A stretch of 64,000 bases of DNA from Lichenibacterium ramalinae. Its GTDB lineage: Bacteria > Pseudomonadota > Alphaproteobacteria > Rhizobiales > Beijerinckiaceae. The stretch is from assembly GCF_004137085.1 (NCBI RefSeq), contig NZ_QYBC01000003.1:1-64000 (forward strand), written 5' to 3'. The notes below the pieces were generated by a model, which had not been told where the DNA came from, did no database searches, and saw nothing but the letters and a program-made list of their open reading frames with translations. Of the stretch, positions 26,068 through 35,858 are shown piece after piece. The position numbers and the translations under genes were made by a program. The first letter of the stretch is position 1; each line of letters starts with the position of its first letter.

Positions 26068-27590
26068 GTCCTGCCCTGCTCGGCCTGCACGACGTTCAGA
26101 AGTGGTTCGGCGGAGTCCATGCCCTCAAGGGTGTCGATTTCACGCTCGCGGCCGGCGAGGTCCACGTGCTGCTGGGCGAGAACGGTGCCGGCAAGTCGAC
26201 ACTGATGGGCGTCCTGTCGGGCGCGATCGTGCCGGACGCAGGCGAGATCCGCATCGCGGGCGAACCGGTGCGATTCGCGAGCCCGCGCGATGCTCACGCG
26301 GCCGGGGTCGCCATGATCCCTCAGGAACTCGACCTCGTCCCTGGGCTCGACATCGCGGCAAACCTTTTCCTCGGCAACGAGATCACGGGTGCGGGCGTGC
26401 TGCAGGGCCGGCGCATGCGGGATGCCGCGCAGGAGTTGCTCGCCAAGGCGGGAGTGGCCCTCGACGCGGGGCTGCTCGTCTCAAGCCTCAGGATCGGAGA
26501 GCGGCAGCTCGTCGCGATCGCCAAGGCACTTGCCGCCGACGCCCGCATCCTCGTCATGGACGAGCCATCGGCCGCCCTCTCGTCCGTCGAGGCCGACCAC
26601 CTCATGCGGGTCGTGCGGGACCTTAAGGCCCGTGGCGTCGGCGTGGTCTACATCTCGCACCGGCTGGAGGAGGTGGCCCGCATCGCCGACCGTGTCACGG
26701 TCATGCGCGACGGGCAGGTTGTGGGCGAGTGTCCACCGCAGGCGCCCCAAGCCGAACTGGTGCGCCTGCTCGTCGGACGTCCCTTGTCGGACCTGTTCCC
26801 GCCCCGCGCGAGCCGCGTCGGCAAACCCATCCTGCACCTCCACCGCGCGGCTTTCGATCCCGCTCGCCCCCGGGCGGGGTGGCAGGCGCCGCGCGACGTG
26901 TCGCTCACTGTCCACGAGGGCGAGATCGTTGGGCTCGCCGGCCTGATGGGCGTCGGCCGCACGGAACTGCTCGGCGCGCTTTACGGCTTCGGTGCAGTTG
27001 GGCGCTGGAGCGGTACCGTGGAAATGCGTGGGGCGGCGGCCAGGCTCGGCACGATCGGGGCCGCACGGCGGGCCGGCATCGCCTACGTGACGGACGATCG
27101 CCGCGGCACCGGCCTCGTTCTGCACCACACCGTGGCGCAGAACACTCTGATGTCGATCTGGCGGCGGGTCACGCCATTCGGCCTCGCGTCCCGCGGCTTG
27201 GAGCGGCGGCGCGTCGCTGAGGCGATGGAGAACTACGACGTCCGTCCGCGCCTTCCGGCCGCCAAGGTGGTCAATCTGTCGGGCGGCAACCAGCAGAAGG
27301 TGGTCTTCGCCAAGGAGCTGATGAACGGTCCGTCCCTGCTGCTGCTCGACGAGCCGACCCGGGGCGTCGACGTCGGCGCCAAGACCGAAATCTACCGGCG
27401 CCTTCGCGGCCTCGCGGAGCAGGGCCTCGGTGTGCTCGTGGCCTCTTCCGAGCTGACCGAACTGCTCGGACTCTGCGACCGCATCGTGGTGATGCGGGCC
27501 GGGCGCACCGTCCATGCCTTCGGAGCTGATGCTGGCGAGGACGCCGTGCGGGCGGTCTGCGAGTCCGGCGACGAGGAGCGGGCCGCATGA
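26064..27590 (+). CDS. Sugar ABC transporter ATP-binding protein, RbsA/MglA type
   Basis: A 508-residue double ATPase for a ribose/xylose-type importer. The first domain has Walker A GENGAGKST and RILVMDEPSAAL; the second has the usual altered P-loop (GLMGVGRTELLGALYG), signature LSGGNQQKVVFAKEL and LLLLDEPTRGVDVG. This degenerate second Walker A is typical of the family. The start is GTG 26064: no ATG lies between it and the first beta strand. It overlaps the permease by 4 bases (ATGA). Confidence 0.92.
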   Translation: MSPALLGLHDVQKWFGGVHALKGVDFTLAAGEVHVLLGENGAGKSTLMGVLSGAIVPDAGEIRIAGEPVRFASPRDAHAAGVAMIPQELDLVPGLDIAANLFLGNEITGAGVLQGRRMRDAAQELLAKAGVALDAGLLVSSLRIGERQLVAIAKALAADARILVMDEPSAALSSVEADHLMRVVRDLKARGVGVVYISHRLEEVARIADRVTVMRDGQVVGECPPQAPQAELVRLLVGRPLSDLFPPRASRVGKPILHLHRAAFDPARPRAGWQAPRDVSLTVHEGEIVGLAGLMGVGRTELLGALYGFGAVGRWSGTVEMRGAAARLGTIGAARRAGIAYVTDDRRGTGLVLHHTVAQNTLMSIWRRVTPFGLASRGLERRRVAEAMENYDVRPRLPAAKVVNLSGGNQQKVVFAKELMNGPSLLLLDEPTRGVDVGAKTEIYRRLRGLAEQGLGVLVASSELTELLGLCDRIVVMRAGRTVHAFGADAGEDAVRAVCESGDEERAA

Positions 27591-28615
27591 GCACCTCGAC
27601 CGTTCCGGCCGCTCTGGAACGCCCCCGACGTAGCCCGCTCGCTTACCTCGTGCGTTTCCAGAGTCTGCTCGGCCTGGTGATCGTGATTGCCGCCGGCATC
27701 GGCTTCTCACCGCGGCGCCACGGCCACATCCTGTTCCTGCAAACCGACAACGTTGCCAATATCATCCGCTCCATCGCCGAAACCGGCATCCTGGCCCTGG
27801 GGATGACGTTCGTCATCATAGCGGCGGGCATCGACCTTTCGGTCGGAGCCGTGCTGGGCCTGTGCTCGGTGCTGACGGCGGAGCTTCTCGTGAACGAGGG
27901 CTGGAGCCTATGGACGACGCTGTCCCTCGTGGTCGCGACAGGCATCCTCTTCGGCGCCGTGCAAGGCTTTATCTCGACAAAGGCCCGCATCCAGGCGTTC
28001 ATCGTCACGTTGGCGGGGCTTCAGGCGGCGCGCGGGCTGTCGCTGATCGCCTCGGGCAACAGCTTCATCAACATCTCCTATGGCGCCGGCCCCGGCAAAG
28101 CGCCGGTCGGTTTCGCGATATTGGGCGAGCGCATCGGCGGGGTGTTTCCCGTGGCGACGCTGGTGTTCCTCGTTCTGGCCGCTCTGGCGACCTTCGTGCT
28201 GAACAATACCCGCTACGGTCGCTACGTCTTCGCGGTGGGCGGCAACGAGAAGGCCGCGCGGCTGAGCGGCATCCCGGTCGAGGCCGTCAAGATCTCGGTC
28301 TATGCCATCACGGGACTGATGGCGGCCGTGGCCGGCATCGTCCACGCCGGGCAGTTCTCCTTCGGCAGCCCCAACGACGGCACTGGCTATGAGCTCAACG
28401 CCATCGCAGCCGTGGTCATCGGCGGCACGGATCTGTTCGGCGGCGCGGGTTCCATGGTGGGCACCATCGCGGGTGCGGTGATGCTCGGCGCGCTGGCCAA
28501 CATCCTCGAGCTGAACGATGTTTCGGCTGCGCTCCAGCTCCTCGCGACCGGGGCCATCATCGTAATGGCGGCGGCGTTGCAGACCTTCGTCAACAGTGGC
28601 TCGGGAGGCCGCTGA
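27587..28615 (+). CDS. Sugar ABC transporter permease, RbsC type
   Basis: A 342-residue inner-membrane permease with eight or more hydrophobic segments. Family marks include IIAAGIDLSVGAVLGL and GRYVFAVGGNEKAARLSGI, the coupling-loop motif of RbsC/XylH, and the late IAAVVIGGTDLFGGAGS. It pairs with the upstream ATPase and the downstream binding protein. Confidence 0.93.
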   Translation: MSTSTVPAALERPRRSPLAYLVRFQSLLGLVIVIAAGIGFSPRRHGHILFLQTDNVANIIRSIAETGILALGMTFVIIAAGIDLSVGAVLGLCSVLTAELLVNEGWSLWTTLSLVVATGILFGAVQGFISTKARIQAFIVTLAGLQAARGLSLIASGNSFINISYGAGPGKAPVGFAILGERIGGVFPVATLVFLVLAALATFVLNNTRYGRYVFAVGGNEKAARLSGIPVEAVKISVYAITGLMAAVAGIVHAGQFSFGSPNDGTGYELNAIAAVVIGGTDLFGGAGSMVGTIAGAVMLGALANILELNDVSAALQLLATGAIIVMAAALQTFVNSGSGGR

Positions 28616-28665
28616 ACCAAGCAGCCGACCGGGAGAAACCGGCGGCCTTCACGGGAGAAGACGCG

Positions 28666-29637
28666 ATGAAGACCCTGACCCTCGCCGCCGCAGCGCTGCT
28701 GACGTCAACGACACTCGCTTGCGCGGCCGACGGCAAGCCAATCTATAAGGATTGCGGACCGAACAACGACTACGTCATCGGGTTCAGCCAAGCCAATTTC
28801 AAAGAGCCGTATCGCGAGCACGTCAACCACGAGCTAGAGCGCCTGGTCAAACAATACCCCAAGTTCAAACTGACGATCGCAGACGGTCAGGCCAGCGTAA
28901 ATACGCAGGTCAGCCAAGTGGAAAACTTCGTGACGAAGCAGGTCGACTTGCTGATGATCTCGCCCTTCGAGTCGGCACCGCTGACCCCTGCCGTGACGAA
29001 CGTAATCAAGAAGGGCATTCCGGTCATCGAACTCGACCGCAAGACGGTCGGCGACGACTTCACGGCCTTTGTGGGCGGCGACAATCGTCAGATTGCCAAG
29101 GAGGCAGGCCAATACGCCGCCAACACGCTGCTGCCGGACGGCGGCGAGGTGGCGATCTTGGAAGGCCTGCCGTCCTCCTCACCAGCGATCGAGCGTCTGG
29201 AGGGCTTCAAGGACGGCCTCGCGGACAATGCCAAGCTCAAGCTCGTGGCTGTCCAGCCCGTCGACTGGCAGGAGGACAAGGCCGTCACGGTGTTCGGCGC
29301 CATGCTCCAAGCCCACCCGGACATCAAGCTCGTCTACACGTCCAACGACCTCGCGGCGGCCGGAGCCTACATCGCGGCGAAGCAGGCCGAAAAGGCCGAC
29401 CAGGTCAAGATCATCGGCACGGACGGGTTGCCCGGTCCGTCGGGCGGCATCCGCTCCGTGGCCGACGGCCAATGGGCCGCCACCTTCACCTATCCGACCG
29501 GCGCCGCCGAGGCGCTGGACCTCGCCAAGAAGATCCTGATCGACTGCGCGACGTCGGTACCCCGGAACGTCATGGTGCCCAGCCAGCGGATCGACCAAAC
29601 CAACGCCAAGGCTCTCTACGACAAGGAGCAGTTCTAG
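28666..29637 (+). CDS. Sugar ABC transporter periplasmic binding protein, RbsB type
   Basis: A 323-residue secreted protein. Signal peptide about 1-20 (TLAAAALLTSTTLACA). The mature fold matches type I periplasmic sugar-binding proteins (VIGFSQANFKEPYR, DLLMISPFES, IPVIELDRKT, VYTSNDLAAAGAYIAAKQ). A sequence of this kind binds pentoses, hexoses or polyols; the exact ligand is not readable. It ends the three-gene operon; a regulator is not adjacent. Confidence 0.9.
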   Translation: MKTLTLAAAALLTSTTLACAADGKPIYKDCGPNNDYVIGFSQANFKEPYREHVNHELERLVKQYPKFKLTIADGQASVNTQVSQVENFVTKQVDLLMISPFESAPLTPAVTNVIKKGIPVIELDRKTVGDDFTAFVGGDNRQIAKEAGQYAANTLLPDGGEVAILEGLPSSSPAIERLEGFKDGLADNAKLKLVAVQPVDWQEDKAVTVFGAMLQAHPDIKLVYTSNDLAAAGAYIAAKQAEKADQVKIIGTDGLPGPSGGIRSVADGQWAATFTYPTGAAEALDLAKKILIDCATSVPRNVMVPSQRIDQTNAKALYDKEQF

Positions 29638-30827
29638 GCTCTTCCGCAGCGGCATGCCGACCGGCTGGACGATCGGTAAAGGCGACGGCGCTGGGCAACG
29701 CCACGACTCGGACGGTGTTCGGAGTGGCGGTCCCCTGAACGCTTGGGCCGTCAGGCAACGGTGAGACCGTCAGGTCGGATCTGTTTGCGAAGCCGGACAT
29801 GGACAGGATCGTCCGCGCAGAGCCGCGGGAGATCCAGCCGTGCCCGCCCGCGCTAATGCGGCAAGAGCGACGGCGTCAACATCTGCCGCAGGACGGCCGG
29901 GCTTCGCATCGGGACACCCATGGGCTTCGGTCACAGTTGCGATTCCTTCCAACCCTCCGGCGGTGCTCCGCACGGCTCATGTCGACGACGCCGGCGCACA
30001 GACCGCATACGATGTGAAGGATCCATCGCGGGTTGCGGGCCGGTGTCGACCCATCCCGGTCGTTGCGGGGGCGATGTGGCCTTCTCTGAAGCAGAGGTTA
30101 GCCCGACTTGATCCGTCGACCCGAGCCGGTCAAGGATCGTCATAAGCTAGGCACGTCGCCGCGCTGGTGGGATCCTCGCGTTTCGGTCCTCGACCCACCG
30201 AAATAGGCGTCCTAACCCAAAGCAGGGTGTCACCACTGTTCATCGACGGGCTCACCAACAGATACATGATCAAAGCGGTGCATTTGGAGAATATCGACGA
30301 TAGTAATATTTCTCACATGTCGAGTATCGCGCCTGAAGTTCCGCCAGCCTCAATCAATTTTCGGGGGGGGCTTGGCTGGACACCAGAGGCCGTCCGCGGG
30401 TGCGACGTGGCCCCATAGTCACCCTCGGTTCGGTTCGGCATGTGGGTACGATGACTGTGCGCTGGATGTCCTCAGAGTCGGTTCTGATGATCCGAAATGC
30501 CGCCTTGATCGAGCGGAACTGCGAGCCGTGTACGCCAGCAGTGACGCGCATCGACGGCCCGGGCTCGGCCCCTTTCGAAATTCAACAGGTGATGTTCAGT
30601 CCCGCGACCGGATGGAAGGTCCCTTCGCTGAGACCGCCGATGTTCTGTGGAGAAACCACGGCCCCCGCCATCCCTGCTCCGGCATGGGCACCGCGGATGG
30701 CTCATCGGTGCAGTGCCGACGAGTCCCGTCCCCATCGGGTCGAAGCGAGACCACCAGCGAGCCCGACCATGGAAAGGGCAAGTGGTCGAGCGCTGACATG
30801 CTCCAGAGCCCTTGACAAGGTCGGAGC
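29638..30827. other. Long gene-free stretch
   Basis: About 1.2 kb. Several open frames exist on both strands (for example plus 30400-30811 and minus 30472-30811), but their products are Arg/Pro/His-rich with no recognised domain and no consistent codon use, so they are treated as chance or decayed sequence. An eight-base G run is at about 30362-30369. A TTGACA at 30812-30817 near the right end fits a -35 box for the TetR gene. Confidence 0.45.
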
Positions 30828-30849
30828 ATACATATCGATTGGTATGTAT
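30828..30849. promoter_or_regulatory. TetR operator candidate overlapping the promoter
   Basis: A 22-bp imperfect palindrome with perfect 7-bp arms ATACATA/TATGTAT and a partly symmetric centre. It lies 10 bases after TTGACA (30812-30817) and 22 bases before the TetR start codon, covering the expected -10 and transcription start. This is the classic position and form of an autorepressor site. Confidence 0.75.
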
Positions 30850-30871
30850 CTCCGGAGGAGCAGTATCGGCC

Positions 30872-31522
30872 TTGAACGAGCGGCGGCGACAGGCGGAACG
30901 GAGCAGCGAAACGCGCGCATTGCTGGTGCACGCCACCGTGTCGTTGCTGCAATCCGAGGGGTTTGCAGGAACTACCACGGCCCGGATCGCACGGCGCGCC
31001 GGAGTCACGACGGGCGCGCTTCACCATCATTTTTCCGGCAAGGACGATCTCATGATCGCCGTCCTCGATGCATCGACGGCGCGGGTCCGCTCCCTGCTTG
31101 AGAGGGGTCCCACCGGAGCGGGCGCAGGCTTCGATGCGAGGCACCTTGTCGATCATCTCTGGCAGGCTTATGGCGACGAGGCCTATTGGGCCGTTTGGGA
31201 AATCATCATCGGAACGCGTGCCAGCGAAGCGCTTCATGAGCGTGTCGTCGAGCACCGCCGGAACACGGTCCGGTCCGTCGTCCATCCCTGGATTGAGCAG
31301 TTCGTCCCTTCGGATCGGGGCCGGCCCGACGCCATTGCGCTCTTCGAATTTATGCTGATCGCGATCCGGGGCCTCAGCCTCGAACGGTTCCTGCACGACG
31401 ACGCCGCCTACTTCGAACGCCATCTCGGCCTGCTCGCCGAGATGATAGACGCGAGGCTGTCCGGGCTCGTCGATGGTTGCGGCCGCGCCGCACCCCTTGA
31501 TCCCGGCGCTAACGAGGACTGA
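30872..31522 (+). CDS. TetR-family transcriptional regulator
   Basis: A 216-residue repressor. N-terminal HTH: ARIARRAGVTTGALHHHFSGKDDL, a clear TetR signature; the rest is the helical ligand domain. TTG 30872 is preferred because GGAGGAG lies 11 bases upstream; the open frame extends to 30812 but would run through the operator. It is followed 3 bases later by the transporter gene, so regulator, transporter and deacetylase form one self-regulated operon. Confidence 0.88.
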   Translation: MNERRRQAERSSETRALLVHATVSLLQSEGFAGTTTARIARRAGVTTGALHHHFSGKDDLMIAVLDASTARVRSLLERGPTGAGAGFDARHLVDHLWQAYGDEAYWAVWEIIIGTRASEALHERVVEHRRNTVRSVVHPWIEQFVPSDRGRPDAIALFEFMLIAIRGLSLERFLHDDAAYFERHLGLLAEMIDARLSGLVDGCGRAAPLDPGANED

Positions 31523-31525
31523 ACG

Positions 31526-32839
31526 ATGAGTGACAGGGCGGACCTCCATCGGATCGATCCCCTCCCGGCCGTGAGCGGTCGGCGCGGGCGGACTTTGATC
31601 GGCGGCGCGATTGGCCATTTCATCGAATGGTACGACTGGGGCATCTACGGCTTCCTGGCCGGCGTGTTCGCGGCCCAGATGTTCCCGGCCGACAACGCGA
31701 CGGCGTCCCTGATCGCGAGCTTCTCCGCTTTCGCGATCGGCTTCATCGGTCGACCAATCGGAGCCTTCGTGCTGTCTCCGCTGGCCGATAAGTACGGGCG
31801 GCGCCGACTCCTGTCGGTGTCGATCGTCTTGGCAGGACTGGGCAGCCTCGTCATCGCACTCTGCCCGACCTACGCCCAGATCGGTCTCGCGGCGCCGTCG
31901 ATCATCATCATGGCACGCCTGCTGCAGGGCTTCTCGGCCGGCGGCGAATATCAGATCGCCATCACGTTCCTCAACGAGCACGCCAGTGCGCGCCACAGAG
32001 CCTTGGCAGCCTCGCCTCAGCAACTCTCGATTGGCCTCGCGGTGCTGGCCGCGACCGCGGTTTCAAGCTTGACCACAGCCGCCCTGCCGCCGCAGGAGCT
32101 GACCGCGTGGGGCTGGCGCCTGCCGTTTCTGCTCGGTGCACTGCTATCGCTCTTCGGCTTCTACCTTCGCAGCGGCATTCCGGAGACGCCCGCGTTTGAG
32201 AATATGAAGGCAAGCGCCGAAATCAGGCTGGGCTCGATCGTCAAATCGATCCGGCAGTTCCCCAAGGAAGTCTTTATCGTCTTCGTCGTTCAAATGAACG
32301 GGGTGCAGTACTACCTTTGGCTGATTTTTCTCCCGACTTACGCCAACCTCGTCGGACATCTCGACCGCACATCAGGCTTCGTCGGCAGCATCCTCGCCAG
32401 CATCGCCTACTGCCTCGGGGTGCCGATCTTCGCCGCCATTTCCGACCGTATCGGGCGCAAGCCCTTCTTGATCGCCGCCGCGACCTGCTTCCTCGTCTTC
32501 ACCTACCCGCTGCTGTCCCTGCTGGCAGTGCCTTCACTCGGCTTTGCTACCTACGCCTTCGTGGCCGTCGTTGGATCGATCTTCGTGTCCCTCAACAATG
32601 CCGTTCTCGGCACCGTCTTCGCCGAACTCTTCCCCACGCGCGTCCGGACCTCGGGCATCGGCATCCCGTATGCGGTCTGCGCGGCGATCTTCGGCGGCAC
32701 GGCACCTGCGGCGGCCACGTGGCTGCAGGGGATCGGCGGTCCGCTCTACATCGCGCTCTACGTCATGGCCATCTGCCTCATCACCCTGATCACGCATCTC
32801 GCCCTGACGCCTGAGACAAGGGGGCGATCGCTGGACTGA
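31526..32839 (+). CDS. MFS transporter, metabolite:H+ symporter (MHS/ProP-like) family
   Basis: A 437-residue carrier with 12 predicted membrane segments. GGAIGHFIEWYDWGIYGF in helix 1 and SPLADKYGRRRLLS in loop 2-3 are MHS family marks (ProP, ShiA, citrate and osmolyte carriers). The next gene encodes an acetylpolyamine amidohydrolase-like enzyme, so a cationic or acetylated amine is a reasonable guess for the cargo, by inference only. Confidence 0.9.
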   Translation: MSDRADLHRIDPLPAVSGRRGRTLIGGAIGHFIEWYDWGIYGFLAGVFAAQMFPADNATASLIASFSAFAIGFIGRPIGAFVLSPLADKYGRRRLLSVSIVLAGLGSLVIALCPTYAQIGLAAPSIIIMARLLQGFSAGGEYQIAITFLNEHASARHRALAASPQQLSIGLAVLAATAVSSLTTAALPPQELTAWGWRLPFLLGALLSLFGFYLRSGIPETPAFENMKASAEIRLGSIVKSIRQFPKEVFIVFVVQMNGVQYYLWLIFLPTYANLVGHLDRTSGFVGSILASIAYCLGVPIFAAISDRIGRKPFLIAAATCFLVFTYPLLSLLAVPSLGFATYAFVAVVGSIFVSLNNAVLGTVFAELFPTRVRTSGIGIPYAVCAAIFGGTAPAAATWLQGIGGPLYIALYVMAICLITLITHLALTPETRGRSLD

Positions 32840-32879
32840 CGCCCAAAGACGCGTTGCCACTTCGAGAAGGCTTTGACCC

Positions 32880-33905
32880 ATGCTCGTCATCCACCATCCC
32901 GATCAGGCCCTCCACGACCCGGCAGAGGTATTCCGGACCGGCAAGTTCATCCCGCAACCCGATCGTGCAGAACGATATCGCATCTTCCTCGACGTCATGC
33001 GCCAAGGCCGGCACGACATCGTCGAAGCCCCGCTCGACCGTGGCGACGCTATCACCGACGTCCACGATCCGGCCTATGTGGAGTTTCTGAGGACCGTCTA
33101 CGGACGTTGGCGGGAGCATCCGGACTACGGCCCGGTGGCGATCCCCAACGTCCATCCGACCCACCGCATGCATCGCAAGCCGACCGAGTTGCTCGGCGAG
33201 TTCGGCTGGTACTCGAACTCGACCTCGTGCCCCATCACGGAAGGCACCTGGCCCGCCGTCTTCGCCAGCGCGCAGGTCGCCGTCCATGGGGCCGAGCGGG
33301 TTTCGGCGTCGAGCGGCCCGGTCTACGCCCTGTGCCGCCCCCCCGGGCACCACGCCTATCCCGACCTGATGACCGGCGTCTGCTTTCTCAACAACGCCGC
33401 CATCGCGGCCCAGCAGTTGACCAAGCGTTATGGCCGCGTCGCGATCATCGACATCGACGTCCACCATTGCAACGGAACGCAGTTCATCTTCTGGGGGCGG
33501 GCGGATGTGCTGGTCTGCTCGATTCACATCGATCCGCGGTTGTCGGCTCCCTATTACGCGGGGCATGCCGATGAGGTCGGCGAAGGAGCCGGCCGCGGCC
33601 TCAACTTCAATCAACCCCTGGGCCTCGCGACACCCGACGGCCCCTGGCTGTCGGCGATCGCCGCGGCGGTGACCCGGGCGCACGACTTCGGCGCCGATGC
33701 CCTCGTCGTGTCGCTCGGATTCGATGCCGGCGAGCACGATCCGTCGGCGGCGTTCAAGATCACCGATAACGGGTTCTCGGAAGCGGGGCGACGCCTCGCT
33801 GCACTCGAGCGCCCAACCTTGCTCGTCCAGGAGGGAGGCTATCTCAGCCCGGCGCTGGGCGGAAATCTGGCTAGATTCGTCCATGGCTTCACGGACCAAC
33901 AGTGA
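32880..33905 (+). CDS. Histone deacetylase-superfamily amidohydrolase, acetylpolyamine amidohydrolase-like
   Basis: A 341-residue zinc hydrolase of the arginase/HDAC fold. The catalytic His pair is in CRPPGHHAYPDLMTG, zinc ligands are Asp and His of DIDVHHCNGTQ and the Asp in SLGFDAGEHDP, and the transition-state Tyr is in LVQEGGYL. The N-terminal block and length match bacterial acetylpolyamine amidohydrolases, which remove acetyl groups from acetylputrescine or acetylspermidine. It starts 40 bases after the carrier gene. The substrate is inferred from family and not proven. Confidence 0.88.
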   Translation: MLVIHHPDQALHDPAEVFRTGKFIPQPDRAERYRIFLDVMRQGRHDIVEAPLDRGDAITDVHDPAYVEFLRTVYGRWREHPDYGPVAIPNVHPTHRMHRKPTELLGEFGWYSNSTSCPITEGTWPAVFASAQVAVHGAERVSASSGPVYALCRPPGHHAYPDLMTGVCFLNNAAIAAQQLTKRYGRVAIIDIDVHHCNGTQFIFWGRADVLVCSIHIDPRLSAPYYAGHADEVGEGAGRGLNFNQPLGLATPDGPWLSAIAAAVTRAHDFGADALVVSLGFDAGEHDPSAAFKITDNGFSEAGRRLAALERPTLLVQEGGYLSPALGGNLARFVHGFTDQQ

Positions 33906-34343
33906 CGTCGACGAGATCGCGCCAGTAGTGGAAACGGGGACAGACCATCGAACGTCAAGACGAATATCCATTGGCTACAGTGGCTCGCCTCGATCGAACC
34001 TGCTCTTTCAGGGTCAGGCTCCGATCTGCGTCCAGGACGTCCCACCCCAGGAGCAAACGACGCCTGCTTCGCAAACGCTTGCCTTCAGCAAGCCTTAAGG
34101 CTGCGCCGCTTCAATCGCCTCCTCGGTTCAATGGAGAACACCGATCAGTGCTCCTGATGCGTGTGGGCGCCGTCGCAATCAATGCCTAAGCCGTCGAGGG
34201 TCGGCAGCAGTGCGCCCGCGTGAGGTCTTACTACCCGGGATTGACCAGAAACATCGGGACAGGGTCGGAGCATCGGAGCTACGGCGCAGGTCGAACCGAC
34301 CGGCCGTGAGACGGGGAGGCAAGAAGCGCGAAGCTTTTCGCGC
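33906..34343. other. Spacer without recognised gene
   Basis: About 440 bases between two convergent genes. No domain-bearing frame and no strong terminator hairpin was found. Confidence 0.4.
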
Positions 34344-35831
34344 TCACCGCGTCGGCGGCGGGCCGAGGCCGGCGGCGAGCTTCTGGAGGAAGCCGCGCAT
34401 CCGGAACAGGAACAAGTCCGGTTGCTCGTCCCGATGGTCGCGCGCGGCCGCCAAGTCCGCGCTGATCGCCGCCTGTCCGCGCCGTGCCAGCTCTTCCAAC
34501 CCCTCGGTCAAGCTCGGACGCCCGGTGATGGCGACCGTGATGGCGGCTCGGTCGAGGCGGAAGGCCTTCACCGGCGTCAGCGCCGTCGCGGCGACGGCGT
34601 AAGGCGCCTCGGTGATGAGGCTGATCGCGCCCAGCGCCATGCCCGGACTGAGGCGATAGGTGAACTCAGTCCCGTCCGCGTTGCGCCGTAGGATGCCGAC
34701 CGTGCCCGAAGCGAGGACGAAGAGCGCCTGGGCTTCGTCGCCCTGGGCGAACAGGGCCTCGCCAGGCGCGAGGTGAAGCACGCTCATCGCCCCGGCGAGC
34801 AGGTCGCGCTCGGGCTCGGCGAGGATGCCGAACAGGTCCGACCGCGCGAGGAGGTCGGCCGCCGTCGGGACCGGCAGAGACGGGACCTCTGCGAGGCCGT
34901 CCACGGCGAGCGGGATGGCGGCGTGCAGGAGGTGGCGCTGCACCTGGGCCAGCATCTCGGTTCGTGCCGACCCCAGGACATCGGCGCTCGGGACCGAGAA
35001 GGCGATCTCGTAGACGGCGCCGTCGCCCCTTAGCGCCGTCTGGGCGACGGTGGGAGGCGGATCCGCCAGGGGGAGGCGGCAAGCCACCACAGCCGCGTCC
35101 AGGGCCGCGCGGCACCGGTCAGGCAGGATCCGAGGGTCGAGCCGGACCTCGATGGCAGTACGGCGCAGTGGCGCGGGGAGGCTGTGGTTGACGAGCCGCG
35201 ACTTGGCCATGACGCTGTTGGGCACCACGGCGACATCGCCGTTACCGGTCGCGATGAGGGTTGAGCGCCAGTTCACCTCACGGACGCGCCCTTCCACACC
35301 GCCCTCCACCGACAGCACGTCGCCGGCCCGGTAAGGGCGCTCGATGTCGATCGCGATGCCGGAGAACAGGTCGGACAGCGTACTCTGAAGAGCGAGACCG
35401 ATCACGACCGCGATCACGCCCGAGGTGGCTATGAGCCCACCCACCGGGACGGCGAAGACCACATCCACCACCGCCAGCGCCGTCGCGATGTAGATGGCGG
35501 CGCCGACGAGGTCGGACAGGATCTGCGTCTCGCGCGAGCGGTTCTGTAGGGAGAGCAGGAGGCGGGCGACGCCGGCGAGGCTGCGGGCCGCCGCGACCCA
35601 CCAGCCGGCCTCCACGGCCTGCTGCCATGCCCGCTCCCAGGGTCCTTCGGCGCGGAGTTCCGGTTGGAGGGGAGAGCCGAAGATGCGCTGTACCAGCAGT
35701 GTGAGCAGAGCCAGCGTTGCCACCCGCCATAGGGCGCGAGCCCAGACCGGCCAGCGAGGGAAGATCAACGGCGCGGCGATGCCGCCGCACAGAACCGCCG
35801 TGGCGAAGCCGAGCAGGCCCTGCGCGCTCAA
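34344..35831 (-). CDS. MscS-type mechanosensitive channel with C-terminal cyclic-nucleotide-binding domain
   Basis: A 495-residue membrane protein. Four hydrophobic segments lead to the MscS pore and beta domain (LIATSGVIAVVIGLALQSTL, then FSGIAIDIERPYRAGDVLSVEG and VVPNSVMAKSRLVNHS). After the MscS carboxyl domain, residues about 360-470 form a CRP/cNMP-binding fold (LHLAPGEALFAQGDEAQALF, then the PBC-like GMALGAISLITEAPYAVAATA). The canonical Arg of cAMP-binding cassettes is not obvious in this stretch; Pro-Tyr-Ala occupies the place. This is the bCNG-like channel architecture. It faces the LysR gene on the same strand. Confidence 0.88.
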   Translation of the reverse strand: MSAQGLLGFATAVLCGGIAAPLIFPRWPVWARALWRVATLALLTLLVQRIFGSPLQPELRAEGPWERAWQQAVEAGWWVAAARSLAGVARLLLSLQNRSRETQILSDLVGAAIYIATALAVVDVVFAVPVGGLIATSGVIAVVIGLALQSTLSDLFSGIAIDIERPYRAGDVLSVEGGVEGRVREVNWRSTLIATGNGDVAVVPNSVMAKSRLVNHSLPAPLRRTAIEVRLDPRILPDRCRAALDAAVVACRLPLADPPPTVAQTALRGDGAVYEIAFSVPSADVLGSARTEMLAQVQRHLLHAAIPLAVDGLAEVPSLPVPTAADLLARSDLFGILAEPERDLLAGAMSVLHLAPGEALFAQGDEAQALFVLASGTVGILRRNADGTEFTYRLSPGMALGAISLITEAPYAVAATALTPVKAFRLDRAAITVAITGRPSLTEGLEELARRGQAAISADLAAARDHRDEQPDLFLFRMRGFLQKLAAGLGPPPTR

Positions 35832-35858
35832 TGAGATTGGCCCATCGTGTCACCCTGT

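Noticed and set aside
30400-30811. Plus-strand frame in the 29.6-30.8 kb gap
   Set aside because: Its product is Arg/Pro/Ser-rich with no domain, and it would run through the TetR promoter and into another frame.
30596-32023. 475-codon minus frame opposite the TetR and transporter genes
   Set aside because: It is antisense to two clear genes; no family.
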